From: Streptomyces sp. TG1A-60
GTDB taxonomy: Bacteria; Actinomycetota; Actinomycetes; Streptomycetales; Streptomycetaceae
DNA: 64,000 nt
Assembly (NCBI RefSeq): GCF_037201975.1
Contig: NZ_CP147520.1
Location: forward strand, 6,200,001-6,264,000
Reading direction: 5' to 3'
Every line of letters begins with the position of its first letter. The first letter of the stretch is position 1. The notes beneath the pieces were generated by a model. It ran no database searches. It was not told the origin of the DNA and worked only from the letters and a program-made list of their open reading frames with translations. Shown piece by piece: positions 26,912 to 36,746 of this stretch. The translations under genes were made by a program, and so were the position numbers.

Positions 26912-27736
26912 GTGAGTGTCGTACCCGCCGAGATCCTGCCGGGCAGCACCCTGGCCGTGGAGGAGCGCGTGGAGCGCGGAGCCGTTGAGCTCGGGCCCCG
27001 CGCGCGGCTGTGGCCGTCGCTCGCCGCGGTGTACCGGGCGCAGCTGTCCCGGGCGCGGGTCGCGCGTATCCCGCTGCTGTTCGTGGCCACCTTCCAGTCG
27101 ATCGGGATCATGATCCTGATGCGCGGCGTGGTGGACGGCGGCGCCGAGGCGCACGCCGTGGTCGCCGGTTCGGCGGTGCTCGTCGTCGCCTTCGTCGCGC
27201 TGAACCTGCTGGCCCAGTACTTCGGGCAGCTGCGGTCCAGCGGCGGGCTCGACCACTACGCGACCCTGCCGGTGCCGCCGGCGGCGGTGGTGCTGGGCGC
27301 GGCGGGGGCGTACGCCTCCTTCACCGTGCCGGGGACCGTCGTGACCGCCGTCTTCGGCTGTGTGCTCTTCGGGCTGCCGCTGACCCACCTCTGGGTGCTC
27401 GCCGCCGTGATCCCGCTCGCCGGGGCCGCGCTCGCCGGACTGGGCGCCGCGCTGGGCCTGCTCGCCCCGCGTCCGGAACTCGCCACCGTGCTAGGGCAGC
27501 TGGGCATGTCGGCGGCGCTGCTGCTGGGAGTGCTGCCGGCCGACCGGATGCCGGGCTTCATCCAGTTCGCGCGGGACCTGCTCCCCTCGACGTACGGCGT
27601 GGAGGCGCTCGCGCGGACCTTCGGGCCGGACCCCGACTGGGCGTTCGTGCTCGCTGACCTCGCCGTGTGCGCGGGGGTGGGGGGCGTCTCGCTCGCGGTC
27701 GCCACCTGGGCGTACCGTCGCGCGGCCGTCCGGTGA
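26912..27736 (+). CDS. ABC-2 type exporter permease
   Basis: A 274-residue membrane protein with six hydrophobic segments from about residue 50 (IPLLFVATFQSIGIMILMRG, then AVVAGSAVLVVAFVALNLLA, VVLGAAGAYASFTVPGTVVT and so on), typical of ABC-2 permeases such as DrrB. It pairs with the ATPase immediately upstream. GTG 26912 is chosen because GAAGAGGAG lies about 10 nt before it; an ATG at 26876 would add 12 residues without an RBS. The pair probably exports a lipid or small hydrophobic compound (family inference). Confidence 0.88.
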   Translation: MSVVPAEILPGSTLAVEERVERGAVELGPRARLWPSLAAVYRAQLSRARVARIPLLFVATFQSIGIMILMRGVVDGGAEAHAVVAGSAVLVVAFVALNLLAQYFGQLRSSGGLDHYATLPVPPAAVVLGAAGAYASFTVPGTVVTAVFGCVLFGLPLTHLWVLAAVIPLAGAALAGLGAALGLLAPRPELATVLGQLGMSAALLLGVLPADRMPGFIQFARDLLPSTYGVEALARTFGPDPDWAFVLADLAVCAGVGGVSLAVATWAYRRAAVR

Positions 27737-27770
27737 CGCGGCGCACAGCCGCGCCTGGCACGATGGCAGA

Positions 27771-28460
27771 GTGACCGCACCGTTTTCCTCGCCTTCGCCG
27801 CGACCGCACCACCAGCCGTCGGACGACCCCTGGGCTCCGCCGCCCACCAGCGGTGGGAACGTCGGGCATCTCGGGTACGAGCCGGACCAGCCGTCCGGCC
27901 CCGGGCTGAGGACCGAGCTGACCGAGGCCGCCGTCGTCACCGTGGTCATGGCCCTGCTCGGTGGTGCGGTGCTCGGCGTGCTGTGGTGGTGGCTGGCGCC
28001 GCACGTACCGCTCGTCTCCGACGGGTCGGCGGTCTATTTCAGGGACACCGAGGGCGAACAGGCCGTCGGTGTCGACGGGACGTTCACCCTGCTGGCCCTG
28101 GGCGCGGGCGCCCTCAGCGCGCTCGTCGTCTTCCCGCTGCGCCGGCGCGGCGGTGTGCCCCTAGTGGTCGCGCTCACGCTCGGCGGGCTGCTGGGCGCCC
28201 TGCTGGCGTGGCGGCTCGGGGTGTGGCTCGGGCCCGAGACCGATGTCGCGGCGCGGGCGAAGGAACTCGGAGAAGGGGTGACGTTCACGGCGCCGCTCAA
28301 GCTCGGGGCGAAGGGGGCGTTGCTGGCCTGGCCGCTGGCGGGACTGCTCGTCCATCTCGGGCTGACCGCCCTGTTCGGGCCACGCGATCCCGACCCCGAC
28401 GAGGCGGAGCAGTACAAGGACGGGTACGGCGCGCCGGTGGGGCCGCCGCCGGCCGGCTGA
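27771..28460 (+). CDS. Actinobacterial integral membrane protein (DUF2567-like)
   Basis: A 229-residue protein with a Pro-rich disordered N-terminus (1-50) and four membrane helices (near 53-75, 103-122, 130-150 and 183-203), one of them carrying LGVLWWWLAPHVPLVSDGS. The layout resembles DUF2567 proteins of actinobacteria, whose role is unknown. GTG 27771 has CACGAT 6 nt upstream and no Shine-Dalgarno, so it is probably leaderless. It lies 34 bp after the ABC permease but likely has its own promoter; a link to the exporter is unproved. Confidence 0.75.
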   Translation: MTAPFSSPSPRPHHQPSDDPWAPPPTSGGNVGHLGYEPDQPSGPGLRTELTEAAVVTVVMALLGGAVLGVLWWWLAPHVPLVSDGSAVYFRDTEGEQAVGVDGTFTLLALGAGALSALVVFPLRRRGGVPLVVALTLGGLLGALLAWRLGVWLGPETDVAARAKELGEGVTFTAPLKLGAKGALLAWPLAGLLVHLGLTALFGPRDPDPDEAEQYKDGYGAPVGPPPAG

Positions 28461-28540
28461 CGGTCTTTCGTCCCGCCCCCGCCTCCGGTCCCGCCCCCAG
28501 GGGCGCCGCCGCTTCGCCCCCGTGGGGCGGGGTGTCCGGC

Positions 28541-28591
28541 TGCTGCTGCGGGTGGGTGGGGACTGGTCGCGCAGTTCCCCGCGCCCCCTGA
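28541..28591. repeat. Streptomyces-type dispersed intergenic repeat
   Basis: TGCTGCTGCGGGTGGGTGGG, then GACTGGTCGCGCAGTTCCCC and GCGCCCC, is a sequence I recognise as very common between genes in Streptomyces genomes. It lies in the 160-bp convergent gap between the DUF2567-like gene and ybaK. It could act as a transcription terminator or a REP-like element. Confidence 0.65.
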
Positions 28592-28620
28592 AATGCCTGA
28601 AAGGCGGGGGCCGCGCCCCG

Positions 28621-29124
28621 TCATGCGCGGGCGATGGGCGCGGAGGTCGCTTCCGTGAGCTTCAGGAGGTCCATCGGGGACAGCTCGACCTCCAGGCCGC
28701 GGCGGCCGGCCGAGACGCAGACCGTGGCGTGGGTGTCCGCCGACGCGTCCAGCACGGTGCGGAGCTTCTTGCGCTGGCCGAGCGGGGAGATGCCGCCCCG
28801 GACATAGCCCGTCGTGCGCTCCGCGAGGGCGGGGTCGGCCATCGCCGCGCGCTTGCCGCCGACCGCCGTCGCCAGGGACTTCAGGTCCAGCGACCCGGCC
28901 ACCGGCACGACCGCGACGACGAGCGCGCCGTCCACGTCCGCCACCAGGGTCTTGAAGACCCGCTCGGGGGAGACGCCCATCGCCTCGGCCGCCTCCTCAC
29001 CGTAGGACGGGTGGGCCGGATCGTGCTCGTAGGCGTGGACGGTGAACTCCACGCCCGCCGCGCTCAGAGCCACGGTCGCGGGGGTGCCGCCCGCCTGCTG
29101 CTTCTTCTTCGGCTTCTTCGCCAT
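28621..29124 (-). CDS. ybaK: Cys-tRNA(Pro) deacylase (YbaK/EbsC family)
   Basis: A 167-residue YbaK/ProX-domain protein that hydrolyses mischarged Cys-tRNA(Pro) in trans. Family features are FKTLVADVDGALVVAVVP (with the catalytic Lys), the AVGGKRAAMAD loop and TGYVRGGISPLGQRKKL with the GGxSPxG motif. An N-terminal Lys-rich stretch precedes the fold. The ATG lies 26 bp from the downstream end of the LON-domain gene on the same strand, so the two are likely co-transcribed. Confidence 0.93.
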   Translation of the reverse strand: MAKKPKKKQQAGGTPATVALSAAGVEFTVHAYEHDPAHPSYGEEAAEAMGVSPERVFKTLVADVDGALVVAVVPVAGSLDLKSLATAVGGKRAAMADPALAERTTGYVRGGISPLGQRKKLRTVLDASADTHATVCVSAGRRGLEVELSPMDLLKLTEATSAPIARA

Positions 29125-29150
29125 CGGCCTTCTCGTGTACGTCGGTCACG

Positions 29151-29891
29151 TCAGTTGAGGCTTGTCGGAGTCCGCGTCAGCTCCGACGCGGGCAACGACG
29201 GCAGACTACGGATGATGGCGGACTCGGCGCGCAGGAGTTTCAGCTCGTCGCGCAGCCGGGACGCGGTGTCGGGGGCCTGCAGCAGCCGCTGCTTGGCGGG
29301 GGTGTCCAGCATCATCGCCGCGGCGACCAGGTACGAGACGACCGCCGGCTCGTCCGGGAGGTCCGCCCCCGTCGACAGGGAACGCTCCCGGGCACCCGCG
29401 AGGCGCTTCTGGTACTGGCGGAACGCCCGCAGCACACCCTCCGCGAGCGCGCCCGCCTCGTCACCGGCGTCCTCCTCCAGCTCCTCCAGCTCCGCCACGA
29501 GGAACGGACCCGAGGTGTCCACCGAGAGCAGACGCACCCGGGTGGTGCCGGTCGCGAGGACCTCGTATGTGCCGTTGTCGCGCTCCCGGATGGTGGCAGC
29601 GTCCGCGACGCAGCCCACGGAGTGGAACGCCTTCGTCGGTTCGTCGCCGAAGCCCGCCGTCGGGCCCCGGTCGGGCAGGGCCGTCGTATCCGGCATTCCG
29701 GATACGCTCGGCGCGACCTCGTGGCCGTCGCGGATGGCCACGACGGCGAAGCGGCGGGGTTGGTCCTCGGGGGTCTTCAGCAACTCGCGCATCATGGCGC
29801 GATAGCGCTCCTCGAAGATGTTCAGAGGAAGCACGAGCCCCGGGTACAACACCGAGTTCAGGGGGAAGAGCGGCAGCCGGACGGTGGTCAC
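29151..29891 (-). CDS. LON peptidase substrate-binding (LAN) domain protein
   Basis: A 246-residue stand-alone LON N-terminal domain protein without ATPase or protease parts. The start MTTVRLPLFPLNSVLYPGLV, then LPLNIFEERYRAM, is diagnostic (PLFPL...LYPG...LxIFExRY); GVGCVA-like (HSVGCVADAATI) follows at about 90. The helical C-terminal part (about 135-235) completes the fold. It probably binds proteins or acts as an adaptor; no reaction is known. It is upstream of ybaK on the same strand. Confidence 0.93.
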   Translation of the reverse strand: MTTVRLPLFPLNSVLYPGLVLPLNIFEERYRAMMRELLKTPEDQPRRFAVVAIRDGHEVAPSVSGMPDTTALPDRGPTAGFGDEPTKAFHSVGCVADAATIRERDNGTYEVLATGTTRVRLLSVDTSGPFLVAELEELEEDAGDEAGALAEGVLRAFRQYQKRLAGARERSLSTGADLPDEPAVVSYLVAAAMMLDTPAKQRLLQAPDTASRLRDELKLLRAESAIIRSLPSLPASELTRTPTSLN

Positions 29892-29961
29892 GAGGCCAGA
29901 GCCTAATGGTCCTCCGGGTGCGCGCGTTCGCCCGTACTCGATTGGTGACCTCCCCGGCGGC

Positions 29962-30972
29962 CTACCTCCGGGCCCGTGTCGGCCTCTTCGGCCGTGCGCG
30001 CAGCGGTATCGAGGACGCCACCTCCAGGCGTACGCCGTCCCGCAGCTGGAGGAACTGGCCCAGCGGATCGTCCGAGACCCGGTCCCAGGGGAAGGACGTG
30101 GCGTACGGGCCGATCATGCGCAGCTGGGCCAGGGCGTCCGGCCAGCGCTCCAGGCGGACCAGGACATAGGCCAGGAGGTTGCGGACCTCGGCCGGCCACG
30201 GGTCGCCGGGGTCGTACGCGGCGGAGAGCGCGATCGCGCCGTCCGCCCCCGCCTCCAGGCGTGTGCGGGGGACCACGGCCGCGCCGCCCTCGGTGAGGTA
30301 CGCGAACGCCGCCCGCACCGGCAGGGCCCGCACCAGGGAGCCGGGGAGGGCGTCCTCGGCGGCCCGCTCGGCGAAGTCGAGGCACTCGCGGTGCGAGCCG
30401 TACCAGGAGGCCGACAGATACTTCAGAGCCGCGACGTGGCAGCCGTAGTGGTGCGGGGAGCGGCGGACCGCCTCCCTCCACAGCTGTTCGAAACCACTGC
30501 GACCGAGGCCCGTGCCCCGGGCGTGGTCGAGGGCGATCCGCCAGGGCACCGGGTCACGCGGCTCGCCCTCGGCGGCTGCGGCGATCAACGGGCCCGCCTC
30601 GCGCAGCAGTTCCTCCCGGGCGGGGGAGCGCAGGCCGCGGGCCACCGCCAGCTCCGCCCTGATCAGCAGGGCGTCCGGGTCGTGCGGGGCGGCCGTCTGC
30701 CAGGACCGCAGCCACTCGTCGCGCGCGCGGGCGAACCCGGCGAGCCGCAGCGCGTACCGGTCGCGGTTCTCCCACTCGGCGGACTCCCGGGTGATCGCCA
30801 GCAGCTTCGCCGCGGGCGCGTACTCACCGCGGCGCGCCGCCACCAGCGCGGGCGCGAGCCGCTCGTCGGGGCAGTCGAGCAGCACCTCGTCGTCGGCGGG
30901 CAGCCCGGCGGCGAGCCGTGAGGTGTGGCGGGCCATCCGGGCCGTCCGGACGAGCGCACGCAGCGGACCCAC
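29962..30972 (-). CDS. Helical-repeat (TPR-like) protein of unknown function
   Basis: A 336-residue, almost entirely helical protein. Segments such as LAPALVAARRGEYAPAAKLL, DPDALLIRAELAVARG and LLAYVLVRLERWPDALAQLR look like degenerate tetratricopeptide repeats. There is no signal peptide, membrane helix or catalytic motif. It could be a scaffold. It lies 70 bp upstream of the LON-domain gene in the same orientation. From memory, similar proteins occur across Streptomyces. Confidence 0.8.
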   Translation of the reverse strand: MGPLRALVRTARMARHTSRLAAGLPADDEVLLDCPDERLAPALVAARRGEYAPAAKLLAITRESAEWENRDRYALRLAGFARARDEWLRSWQTAAPHDPDALLIRAELAVARGLRSPAREELLREAGPLIAAAAEGEPRDPVPWRIALDHARGTGLGRSGFEQLWREAVRRSPHHYGCHVAALKYLSASWYGSHRECLDFAERAAEDALPGSLVRALPVRAAFAYLTEGGAAVVPRTRLEAGADGAIALSAAYDPGDPWPAEVRNLLAYVLVRLERWPDALAQLRMIGPYATSFPWDRVSDDPLGQFLQLRDGVRLEVASSIPLRARPKRPTRARR

Positions 30973-31115
30973 GGCGACCCCCTTCCACCTGAACCGGCGC
31001 CGCTCCCGCGGACCGGGTGCTCACCGTCGCGCTTTCGCGCGTGTCGGTTTCGGTAAGAAGACGGCGCCGAGGCGGATCAGGTTGTGTGCTGTGCGATGAC
31101 GGTCCGGATCACGGA

Positions 31116-32699
31116 TCAGTTCCTGCTCAGGAGCCGGGTGGCCCCCGCCGCCACCGTCGTCGCGAGGATCCAGCCCAGGATGATCACCACCGCGGCCAGC
31201 CACTGCCAGCCGCCGTGCAGCTGCCAGTAGCCGACCTGACCGAGGTCGATGACCGGCAGCAGCAGATCCAGGGCGAACAGCGACGGGCTCCAGTGCGGAT
31301 GCTCGCCGTTCTTGATCGGCGGATGGTGCGTGTGCGAAAAGGCGTACGAGGTCAGCGCCCACAGCACCGCCATCCACACGGCGGCCCGGCCCGGCCGGTA
31401 CCCGTACGCGACCGTCCAGTCCTGCGCGTAGCCCCAGAGCTTGGCCGCGGCGGGCAGGTTCTCCCGCCGGTGGCGCTGCTTGGCGAGCAGCACCTCGCGG
31501 GCGCCCTCGTCGTCGCCGCCGGCCCGCAGCACGGTCGCCAGCCGCTCGTACGGCTCCGGGCTGTACTCGGCGGTCGCCGCCGCCACCCACTCCAGCCGCA
31601 TGGCCAGCGGGAACCGGTCACGAGGGACGAGGCTCTCGTACTGGAAGCCGCCCATGTGGAGGTTGCCGGGGCCCGGCCAGCTCTCCGACTTGTCGATCAG
31701 GACGCCGACGCGGGCGCCGGACAGCACCACCTTGCCCCGCTCGGGTCTCTCACCGAGGAAGCGGAGCTCGGGCACCTGTACGCGGCGCAGGGACAGCTCC
31801 TGTTCGTCCGTGAAGGTGAACCGGGCGCGCTCCAGGTCGACGGAGTCGCCGAACCGGCCGTCGTCCAGCCGGATCCCGCCCTGGCACACGAACCGCTGGA
31901 CGCGGGTGCCGCGCGCGGGGGTGCTGCCGCTGGTGTGCAGCGGATTGCCGACGCCGGCCGGGGTCAGGTAGAGGGTGCGCTCGACGGTCAGCTGCGGCGC
32001 GTTGAGGGCGAGGCGGCCGTAGGGGTTGGCGAGCCGACTGCCGCGCAGACTGAGCGAGGCGCCGACGGTCGCGCCGCGCAGGCTCAGCTCGCCGTGCGAC
32101 TCCAGCATCTCGGCCTGCACGTCCTGGGCGACGGTCAGCCCGTCGGCGGAGAGCGAGCGGCCGTGCCGGTCGCGGTAGACGACCGCCTGGTTGAGCAGCA
32201 GATCGGTGCCGATCTGCGCGTCCGCCAGCCGCACCCCGTTGTGGAACCGACAGCGCGGCAGATGCAGATCGCCCTCCGTGTGCAGCCGGGCCGCCTCCAG
32301 GCGCGGCACCGAGCAGTCCACCAGCCGTACGGTCGTGAACCGGGCCTCCGGCAGCAGGATCTCCTTCTCGAACCGGCAGCTCTTCATCTCCACGTACGGC
32401 ACCACCTGGCCGCCCGCCAGCTCCAGGACGTCCTTGATCTGGACGCCGACCAGCTTCAGCGCGGACACCCGGCCGGCCAGCGCGGGCGGCCCGTCCAGCA
32501 GCAGCCAGGCCACGATCCGGGACCGCACGGTCCGCTCGGGCCCCCAGGGGTGGCCGCCGTGCGGATCGTCCACGGCGGTGTCCCCGTCCCGCAGGTCGTA
32601 CACGCTGCCGTTGCGGAAGGCCTGCCACATGCCGGCCTCGGCGGCGGTCAGGTCCTCCGGCAGGTCCCCGTCGTCCCGGACACCGACACCCTCCGTCAC
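31116..32699 (-). CDS. Membrane protein with pentapeptide-like beta-helix N-domain
   Basis: A 527-residue protein, usually labelled a membrane-associated oxidoreductase in Streptomyces, a name I see no catalytic evidence for. Residues 60-370 show repeating short strands (RLHTEGDLHLPRCRFHNG, VRLADAQIGTDLLL, GELSLRGATVGASLSLRGS) like a right-handed beta-helix of the pentapeptide type. Residues about 430-527 include two or three membrane helices (AVWMAVLWALTSYAF, LAAVVIILGWILATTVAAGA). GTG 32699 is chosen because GGGGGAAGGAAAG precedes it; longer in-frame starts reach to 32861. It is divergent from hisD. Confidence 0.78.
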   Translation of the reverse strand: MTEGVGVRDDGDLPEDLTAAEAGMWQAFRNGSVYDLRDGDTAVDDPHGGHPWGPERTVRSRIVAWLLLDGPPALAGRVSALKLVGVQIKDVLELAGGQVVPYVEMKSCRFEKEILLPEARFTTVRLVDCSVPRLEAARLHTEGDLHLPRCRFHNGVRLADAQIGTDLLLNQAVVYRDRHGRSLSADGLTVAQDVQAEMLESHGELSLRGATVGASLSLRGSRLANPYGRLALNAPQLTVERTLYLTPAGVGNPLHTSGSTPARGTRVQRFVCQGGIRLDDGRFGDSVDLERARFTFTDEQELSLRRVQVPELRFLGERPERGKVVLSGARVGVLIDKSESWPGPGNLHMGGFQYESLVPRDRFPLAMRLEWVAAATAEYSPEPYERLATVLRAGGDDEGAREVLLAKQRHRRENLPAAAKLWGYAQDWTVAYGYRPGRAAVWMAVLWALTSYAFSHTHHPPIKNGEHPHWSPSLFALDLLLPVIDLGQVGYWQLHGGWQWLAAVVIILGWILATTVAAGATRLLSRN

Positions 32700-32908
32700 G
32701 GCTTTCCTTCCCCCGTTCTCCGCGCTCACGTGTATCGCACAACTGTTCATGCTGGTGATGCCCGCTGAGTGACGCCCCGAACACGCGGCGTGCTGTGCAT
32801 TCTGGGGGACGCCCCGGACCCCGGGATCTTTTAGGCTCCCGCGCGGGTCCGTATCAGCCATTGGAACGCGCGGACGGCCGCCCGCGCCGGTCTGAGAGAA
32901 TTGGGCGT
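32700..32908. promoter_or_regulatory. Divergent promoter region of the membrane protein gene and the his operon
   Basis: These 209 bp lie between two divergent starts. On the + strand GAGAAT at 32896-32901, 7 nt before the hisD GTG, is a plausible -10 for a leaderless his mRNA. On the - strand the RBS of the membrane protein gene is at about 32702-32713. I see no histidine-rich leader peptide or attenuator. Confidence 0.5.
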
Positions 32909-34234
32909 GTGATCTCCCGAATCGATCTGCGCGGCGACGCCCTCCCGGAGGGACCCGCCCTGCGCGACCTGCTGCCCCGAGCCGACTTCGACGTCTCGGC
33001 CGCCCTGGAGAAGGTGCGTCCGATCTGCGAGGCCGTGCATCATCGGGGCGACGCGGCGCTGATCGACTTCGCGGAGAAGTTCGACGGCGTCCGTCTGCAG
33101 TCGGTACGGGTCCCGGCCGAGGCCCTCGCCCAGGCGCTGGAGCAACTCGACCCGGCCGTCCGCGCGGCCCTGGAGGAGTCGGCCCGCCGTGCCCGCGTCG
33201 TCCACCGCGAGCAGCGCCGCACCACCCACACCACCGAGGTCGTCTCCGGCGGCACGGTCACCGAAAAGTGGGTACCGGTCGAGCGCGTCGGCCTTTACGC
33301 CCCCGGCGGCCGGTCGGTGTACCCCTCCTCCGTCATCATGAACGTGGTCCCGGCCCAGGAGGCCGGCGTAGGCTCCATCGCCCTCGCCTCGCCCGCGCAG
33401 GCCGAATTCGGCGGGCTCCCGCACCCCACGATCCTCGCCGCCTGCGCGCTGCTCGGCGTCGACGAGGTGTACGCGGCCGGTGGCGCCACCGCCGTCGCGA
33501 TGTTCGCGTACGGCACCGAGTCCTGCCCGCCGGCCACCATGGTCACCGGGCCGGGCAACATCTGGGTGGCCGCCGCCAAGCGGTACTTCACCGGCGTCAT
33601 CGGCATCGACTCCGAGGCGGGCCCGACCGAGATCGCGGTCCTCGCGGACGACACCGCCGACCCGGTGCACGTCGCCGCCGACCTGATCAGCCAGGCCGAG
33701 CACGACCCGCTCGCCGCCGCCGTCCTCGTCACCGACTCCGTCGCCCTCGCCGACGCGGTCGAGAAGGAGCTGCAGCCGCAGGTCGAGGCCACCAAGCACG
33801 TCGAGGACCGTGTCCGCCCCTCCCTCGCGGGCCGGCAGTCCGCGATCGTGCTAGTCGACGGCGTCGACGAGGGCCTGCGCGTCGTCAACGCGTACGGCGC
33901 CGAACACCTGGAGATCCAGACGGCTGACGCCAAGGCGGTCGCCGAGCGCGTCGTCAACGCGGGCGCGATCTTCATCGGTCCCTGGGCGCCGGTCTCGCTG
34001 GGCGACTACGCGGCCGGCTCCAACCACGTGCTCCCGACCGGCGGCTGCGCCTGCCACTCCTCCGGCCTGTCGGTCCAGTCCTTCCTGCGCGGCATCCACA
34101 TCGTCGACTACACGAAGGACGCGCTGGCCGAGGTCGCGCACCACGTGGTGACGCTGGCGGAGGCGGAGGACCTGCCCGCGCACGGCGCGGCGATCAAGGC
34201 GAGGTTCGGCTGGAAGGTACCTGAGGGCAAGTGA
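32909..34234 (+). CDS. hisD: Histidinol dehydrogenase
   Basis: Catalyses the last two steps of histidine synthesis, L-histidinol to L-histidine, using NAD and zinc. The 441-residue protein has the family signatures [26 protein letters not shown] and [15 protein letters not shown], and the catalytic/zinc residues in [11 protein letters not shown] and AGSNHVLPT. The GTG at 32909 gives the standard [10 protein letters not shown] start. It heads the his operon and overlaps hisC by 4 nt (GTGA). Confidence 0.97.
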   Translation: MISRIDLRGDALPEGPALRDLLPRADFDVSAALEKVRPICEAVHHRGDAALIDFAEKFDGVRLQSVRVPAEALAQALEQLDPAVRAALEESARRARVVHREQRRTTHTTEVVSGGTVTEKWVPVERVGLYAPGGRSVYPSSVIMNVVPAQEAGVGSIALASPAQAEFGGLPHPTILAACALLGVDEVYAAGGATAVAMFAYGTESCPPATMVTGPGNIWVAAAKRYFTGVIGIDSEAGPTEIAVLADDTADPVHVAADLISQAEHDPLAAAVLVTDSVALADAVEKELQPQVEATKHVEDRVRPSLAGRQSAIVLVDGVDEGLRVVNAYGAEHLEIQTADAKAVAERVVNAGAIFIGPWAPVSLGDYAAGSNHVLPTGGCACHSSGLSVQSFLRGIHIVDYTKDALAEVAHHVVTLAEAEDLPAHGAAIKARFGWKVPEGK

Positions 34235-35343
34235 GCGACGTACGTATCGACGATCTCCCCGTACGCGACGAGCTGCGCGGCAAGTCCCCCTACGGCGCGC
34301 CCCAGCTCGACGTCCCCGTACGGCTGAACACCAACGAGAACCCCTACCCCCTGCCGGAGCCACTGGTCGAGCGGATCGCCGAACGGGTGCGGGAGGCGGC
34401 CCGGCACCTCAACCGGTACCCGGACCGGGACGCGGTGGAGCTGCGCACGCGCCTCGCCGAGTACCTGACGAAGACCTCCGGACACGAGGTCGGCCTGACG
34501 AACGTCTGGGCGGCGAACGGCTCCAACGAGGTCATCCAGCAACTCCTGCAGACCTTCGGCGGGCCCGGCCGTACGGCGATCGGCTTCGAGCCGTCGTACT
34601 CCATGCACGGGCTGATCTCGCGCGGCACGGGTACGGGATGGATCTCAGGCCCCCGCAACGAGGACTTCACGATCGACCTCTCCGCCGCCGAGAAGGCCGT
34701 CGCCGAGCGTCGCCCGGACGTCGTCTTCATCACCACACCCAACAACCCCACGGGCAACGCGGTCTCGCGCGAGACCGTCCTCGCGCTGTACGAGGCCGCG
34801 CAGGCGGCCAAGCCGTCGATGGTGGTCGTGGACGAGGCCTACGTCGAGTTCAGCCACGGCGACTCACTGCTGCCGCTGCTCGAAGGACGGCCGAATCTCG
34901 TCGTCTCACGCACGATGTCCAAGGCCTTCGGCGCGGCCGGCCTGCGCCTCGGCTACCTCGCCGCCCACCCGGCGGTCGTCGAAGCGGTCCAGCTCGTCCG
35001 GCTGCCGTACCATCTCTCCGCCGTCACCCAGGCGACCGCGCTGGCCGCCCTGGAGCACACCGACACCCTGCTCGGTTATGTCGAACAGCTGAAGGCGGAG
35101 CGGGACCGGCTGGTCGAGGAACTGCGTGCGATCGGCTACGAGGTGACCGAGTCCGACGCGAACTTCGTGCAGTTCGGCAGGTTCGAGGACGCGCACGAGG
35201 TCTGGCGCGAGATCCTCGACCGGGGCGTTCTGGTCCGGGACAACGGCGTTCCGGGGTGGCTGCGCGTGACCGCGGGAACCCCGGCCGAAAACGACGCGTT
35301 CCTCGACGCGGTACGTGACTTGAAGAAGGAGCAGAGCGCATGA
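34231..35343 (+). CDS. hisC: Histidinol-phosphate aminotransferase
   Basis: PLP-dependent class II-like aminotransferase converting imidazole-acetol phosphate to L-histidinol phosphate. The 370-residue protein has the substrate loop [12 protein letters not shown], the PLP-phosphate motif and K231 in [12 protein letters not shown] as the Schiff-base lysine, plus the NNPTGN motif. It is coupled to hisD by GTGA overlap and to hisB by ATGA overlap. Confidence 0.96.
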   Translation: MSDVRIDDLPVRDELRGKSPYGAPQLDVPVRLNTNENPYPLPEPLVERIAERVREAARHLNRYPDRDAVELRTRLAEYLTKTSGHEVGLTNVWAANGSNEVIQQLLQTFGGPGRTAIGFEPSYSMHGLISRGTGTGWISGPRNEDFTIDLSAAEKAVAERRPDVVFITTPNNPTGNAVSRETVLALYEAAQAAKPSMVVVDEAYVEFSHGDSLLPLLEGRPNLVVSRTMSKAFGAAGLRLGYLAAHPAVVEAVQLVRLPYHLSAVTQATALAALEHTDTLLGYVEQLKAERDRLVEELRAIGYEVTESDANFVQFGRFEDAHEVWREILDRGVLVRDNGVPGWLRVTAGTPAENDAFLDAVRDLKKEQSA

Positions 35344-35942
35344 CTCGCGAGGGACGCCTCGGAAGAATCGAGCGAACCACCAAGGAGACGTCGGTCCTCG
35401 TCGAGATCAATCTCGACGGCACCGGCCGGACGGAGATCTCCACCGGGGTCGGCTTCTACGACCACATGCTCGACCAGCTCGGCCGCCACGGTCTGTTCGA
35501 CCTGACCGTGAAGACCGACGGTGACCTGCACATCGACTCCCACCACACGATCGAGGACACCGCCCTCGCGCTGGGCGCCGCCTTCAAGCAGGCCCTCGGC
35601 GACAAGGTGGGCATCTACCGCTTCGGCAACTGCACGGTCCCGCTGGACGAGTCCCTCGCCCAGGTCACCGTCGACCTGTCCGGCCGCCCCTACCTCGTGC
35701 ACACCGAGCCCGAGAAGATGGCGCCGATGATCGGCGAGTACGACACCACGATGACCCGGCACATCCTGGAGTCCTTCGTCGCCCAGGCCCAGATCGCGCT
35801 GCACGTGCACGTGCCGTACGGGCGCAACGCGCACCACATCGTCGAGTGCCAGTTCAAGGCGCTGGCGCGGGCGCTGCGCTACGCGTCCGAGCGCGACCCG
35901 CGCGCGGCCGGCATCCTGCCCTCCACGAAGGGCGCGCTGTGA
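35340..35942 (+). CDS. hisB: Imidazoleglycerol-phosphate dehydratase
   Basis: Monofunctional IGPD, 200 residues, sixth step of histidine synthesis. The two Mn-binding histidine motifs [14 protein letters not shown] and [11 protein letters not shown] are intact. It lacks the histidinol-phosphatase domain of the E. coli enzyme, as usual in actinobacteria; the phosphatase is encoded elsewhere. Starts at ATG 35340 overlapping the hisC stop; its own stop overlaps the next small gene. Confidence 0.97.
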   Translation: MTREGRLGRIERTTKETSVLVEINLDGTGRTEISTGVGFYDHMLDQLGRHGLFDLTVKTDGDLHIDSHHTIEDTALALGAAFKQALGDKVGIYRFGNCTVPLDESLAQVTVDLSGRPYLVHTEPEKMAPMIGEYDTTMTRHILESFVAQAQIALHVHVPYGRNAHHIVECQFKALARALRYASERDPRAAGILPSTKGAL

Positions 35943-36103
35943 ACGGCCTGTCCACCGTCCTGATCGTCGTCGGCCTCTTCCTGGTCGGCGGGATCATCTC
36001 GTTCGCCAAGCAGCAGATGCCGAAGAGTCTCATCACGCTGCTCTCGATCGGCGCCGCGATGTGTCTCGTCGCGGGCATCCTGCGGCTGGAGGTGTGGAAT
36101 TGA
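35939..36103 (+). CDS. Small two-helix membrane protein in the his operon
   Basis: A 54-residue protein with two hydrophobic helices ([19 protein letters not shown], and [19 protein letters not shown]) around a KQQMPKS turn. GTG 35939 overlaps the hisB stop (GTGA) and its own stop overlaps the TTG of hisH, so it is firmly embedded in the operon. From memory it is retained in this position in many Streptomyces. No function is known; it is too small to be an enzyme of the pathway. Confidence 0.8.
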   Translation: MNGLSTVLIVVGLFLVGGIISFAKQQMPKSLITLLSIGAAMCLVAGILRLEVWN

Positions 36104-36744
36104 GCACCGCGTCCAAGAAGGTCGTCGTCTTCGACTACGGCTTCGGCAACGTGAGGTCCGCCGAGCGTGCCCTCGCGCGCACGGGAGCCGACGTCGAGAT
36201 CACGCGTGACTTCGACAGGGCCATGAACGCCGACGGGCTGCTGGTGCCCGGCGTCGGCGCCTTCGCCGCCTGCATGAAGGGGCTGAAGGAGGCCCGCGGT
36301 GACTGGATCATCGACCGCCGGCTCGCCGGCGGCCGACCGGTGATGGGCATCTGCGTCGGTATGCAGATCCTCTTCGCGCGCGGCATCGAGCACGGCGTGG
36401 AGACCGAGGGCCTCGACGAGTGGCCGGGCGCGGTCGAGCCGCTCCAGGCCGAGGTCGTGCCGCACATGGGCTGGAACACCGTCGACGCCCCGGCCGGCAC
36501 CGAACTCTTCGCCGGGCTGGACACCGACGCCCGCTTCTACTTCGTGCACTCCTACGCCGTCCACGACTGGTCCCTGGAGACGCACAACCCCGCCCTGACC
36601 GCCCCCAGGGTCACCTGGTCCACGCACGGCAAACCGTTCGTGGCGGCCGTCGAGAACGGCACCCTGTGGGCCACGCAGTTCCACCCCGAGAAGTCCGGCG
36701 ACGCCGGAGCGCAGCTGCTGAACAACTGGATCGGAACCCTGTAG
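36100..36744 (+). CDS. hisH: Imidazole glycerol phosphate synthase, glutamine amidotransferase subunit
   Basis: Class I glutaminase that delivers ammonia to HisF. The 214-residue protein has nucleophile C85 in [10 protein letters not shown] and the His/Glu pair H195 and E197 in QFHPEKSG; the oxyanion strand and YGFGNVRS N-terminal region are typical. The start is a TTG at 36100, overlapping the preceding stop (TTGA), which is the only start compatible with the conserved [10 protein letters not shown] beginning. Confidence 0.96.
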   Translation: MSTASKKVVVFDYGFGNVRSAERALARTGADVEITRDFDRAMNADGLLVPGVGAFAACMKGLKEARGDWIIDRRLAGGRPVMGICVGMQILFARGIEHGVETEGLDEWPGAVEPLQAEVVPHMGWNTVDAPAGTELFAGLDTDARFYFVHSYAVHDWSLETHNPALTAPRVTWSTHGKPFVAAVENGTLWATQFHPEKSGDAGAQLLNNWIGTL

Positions 36745-36746
36745 CC

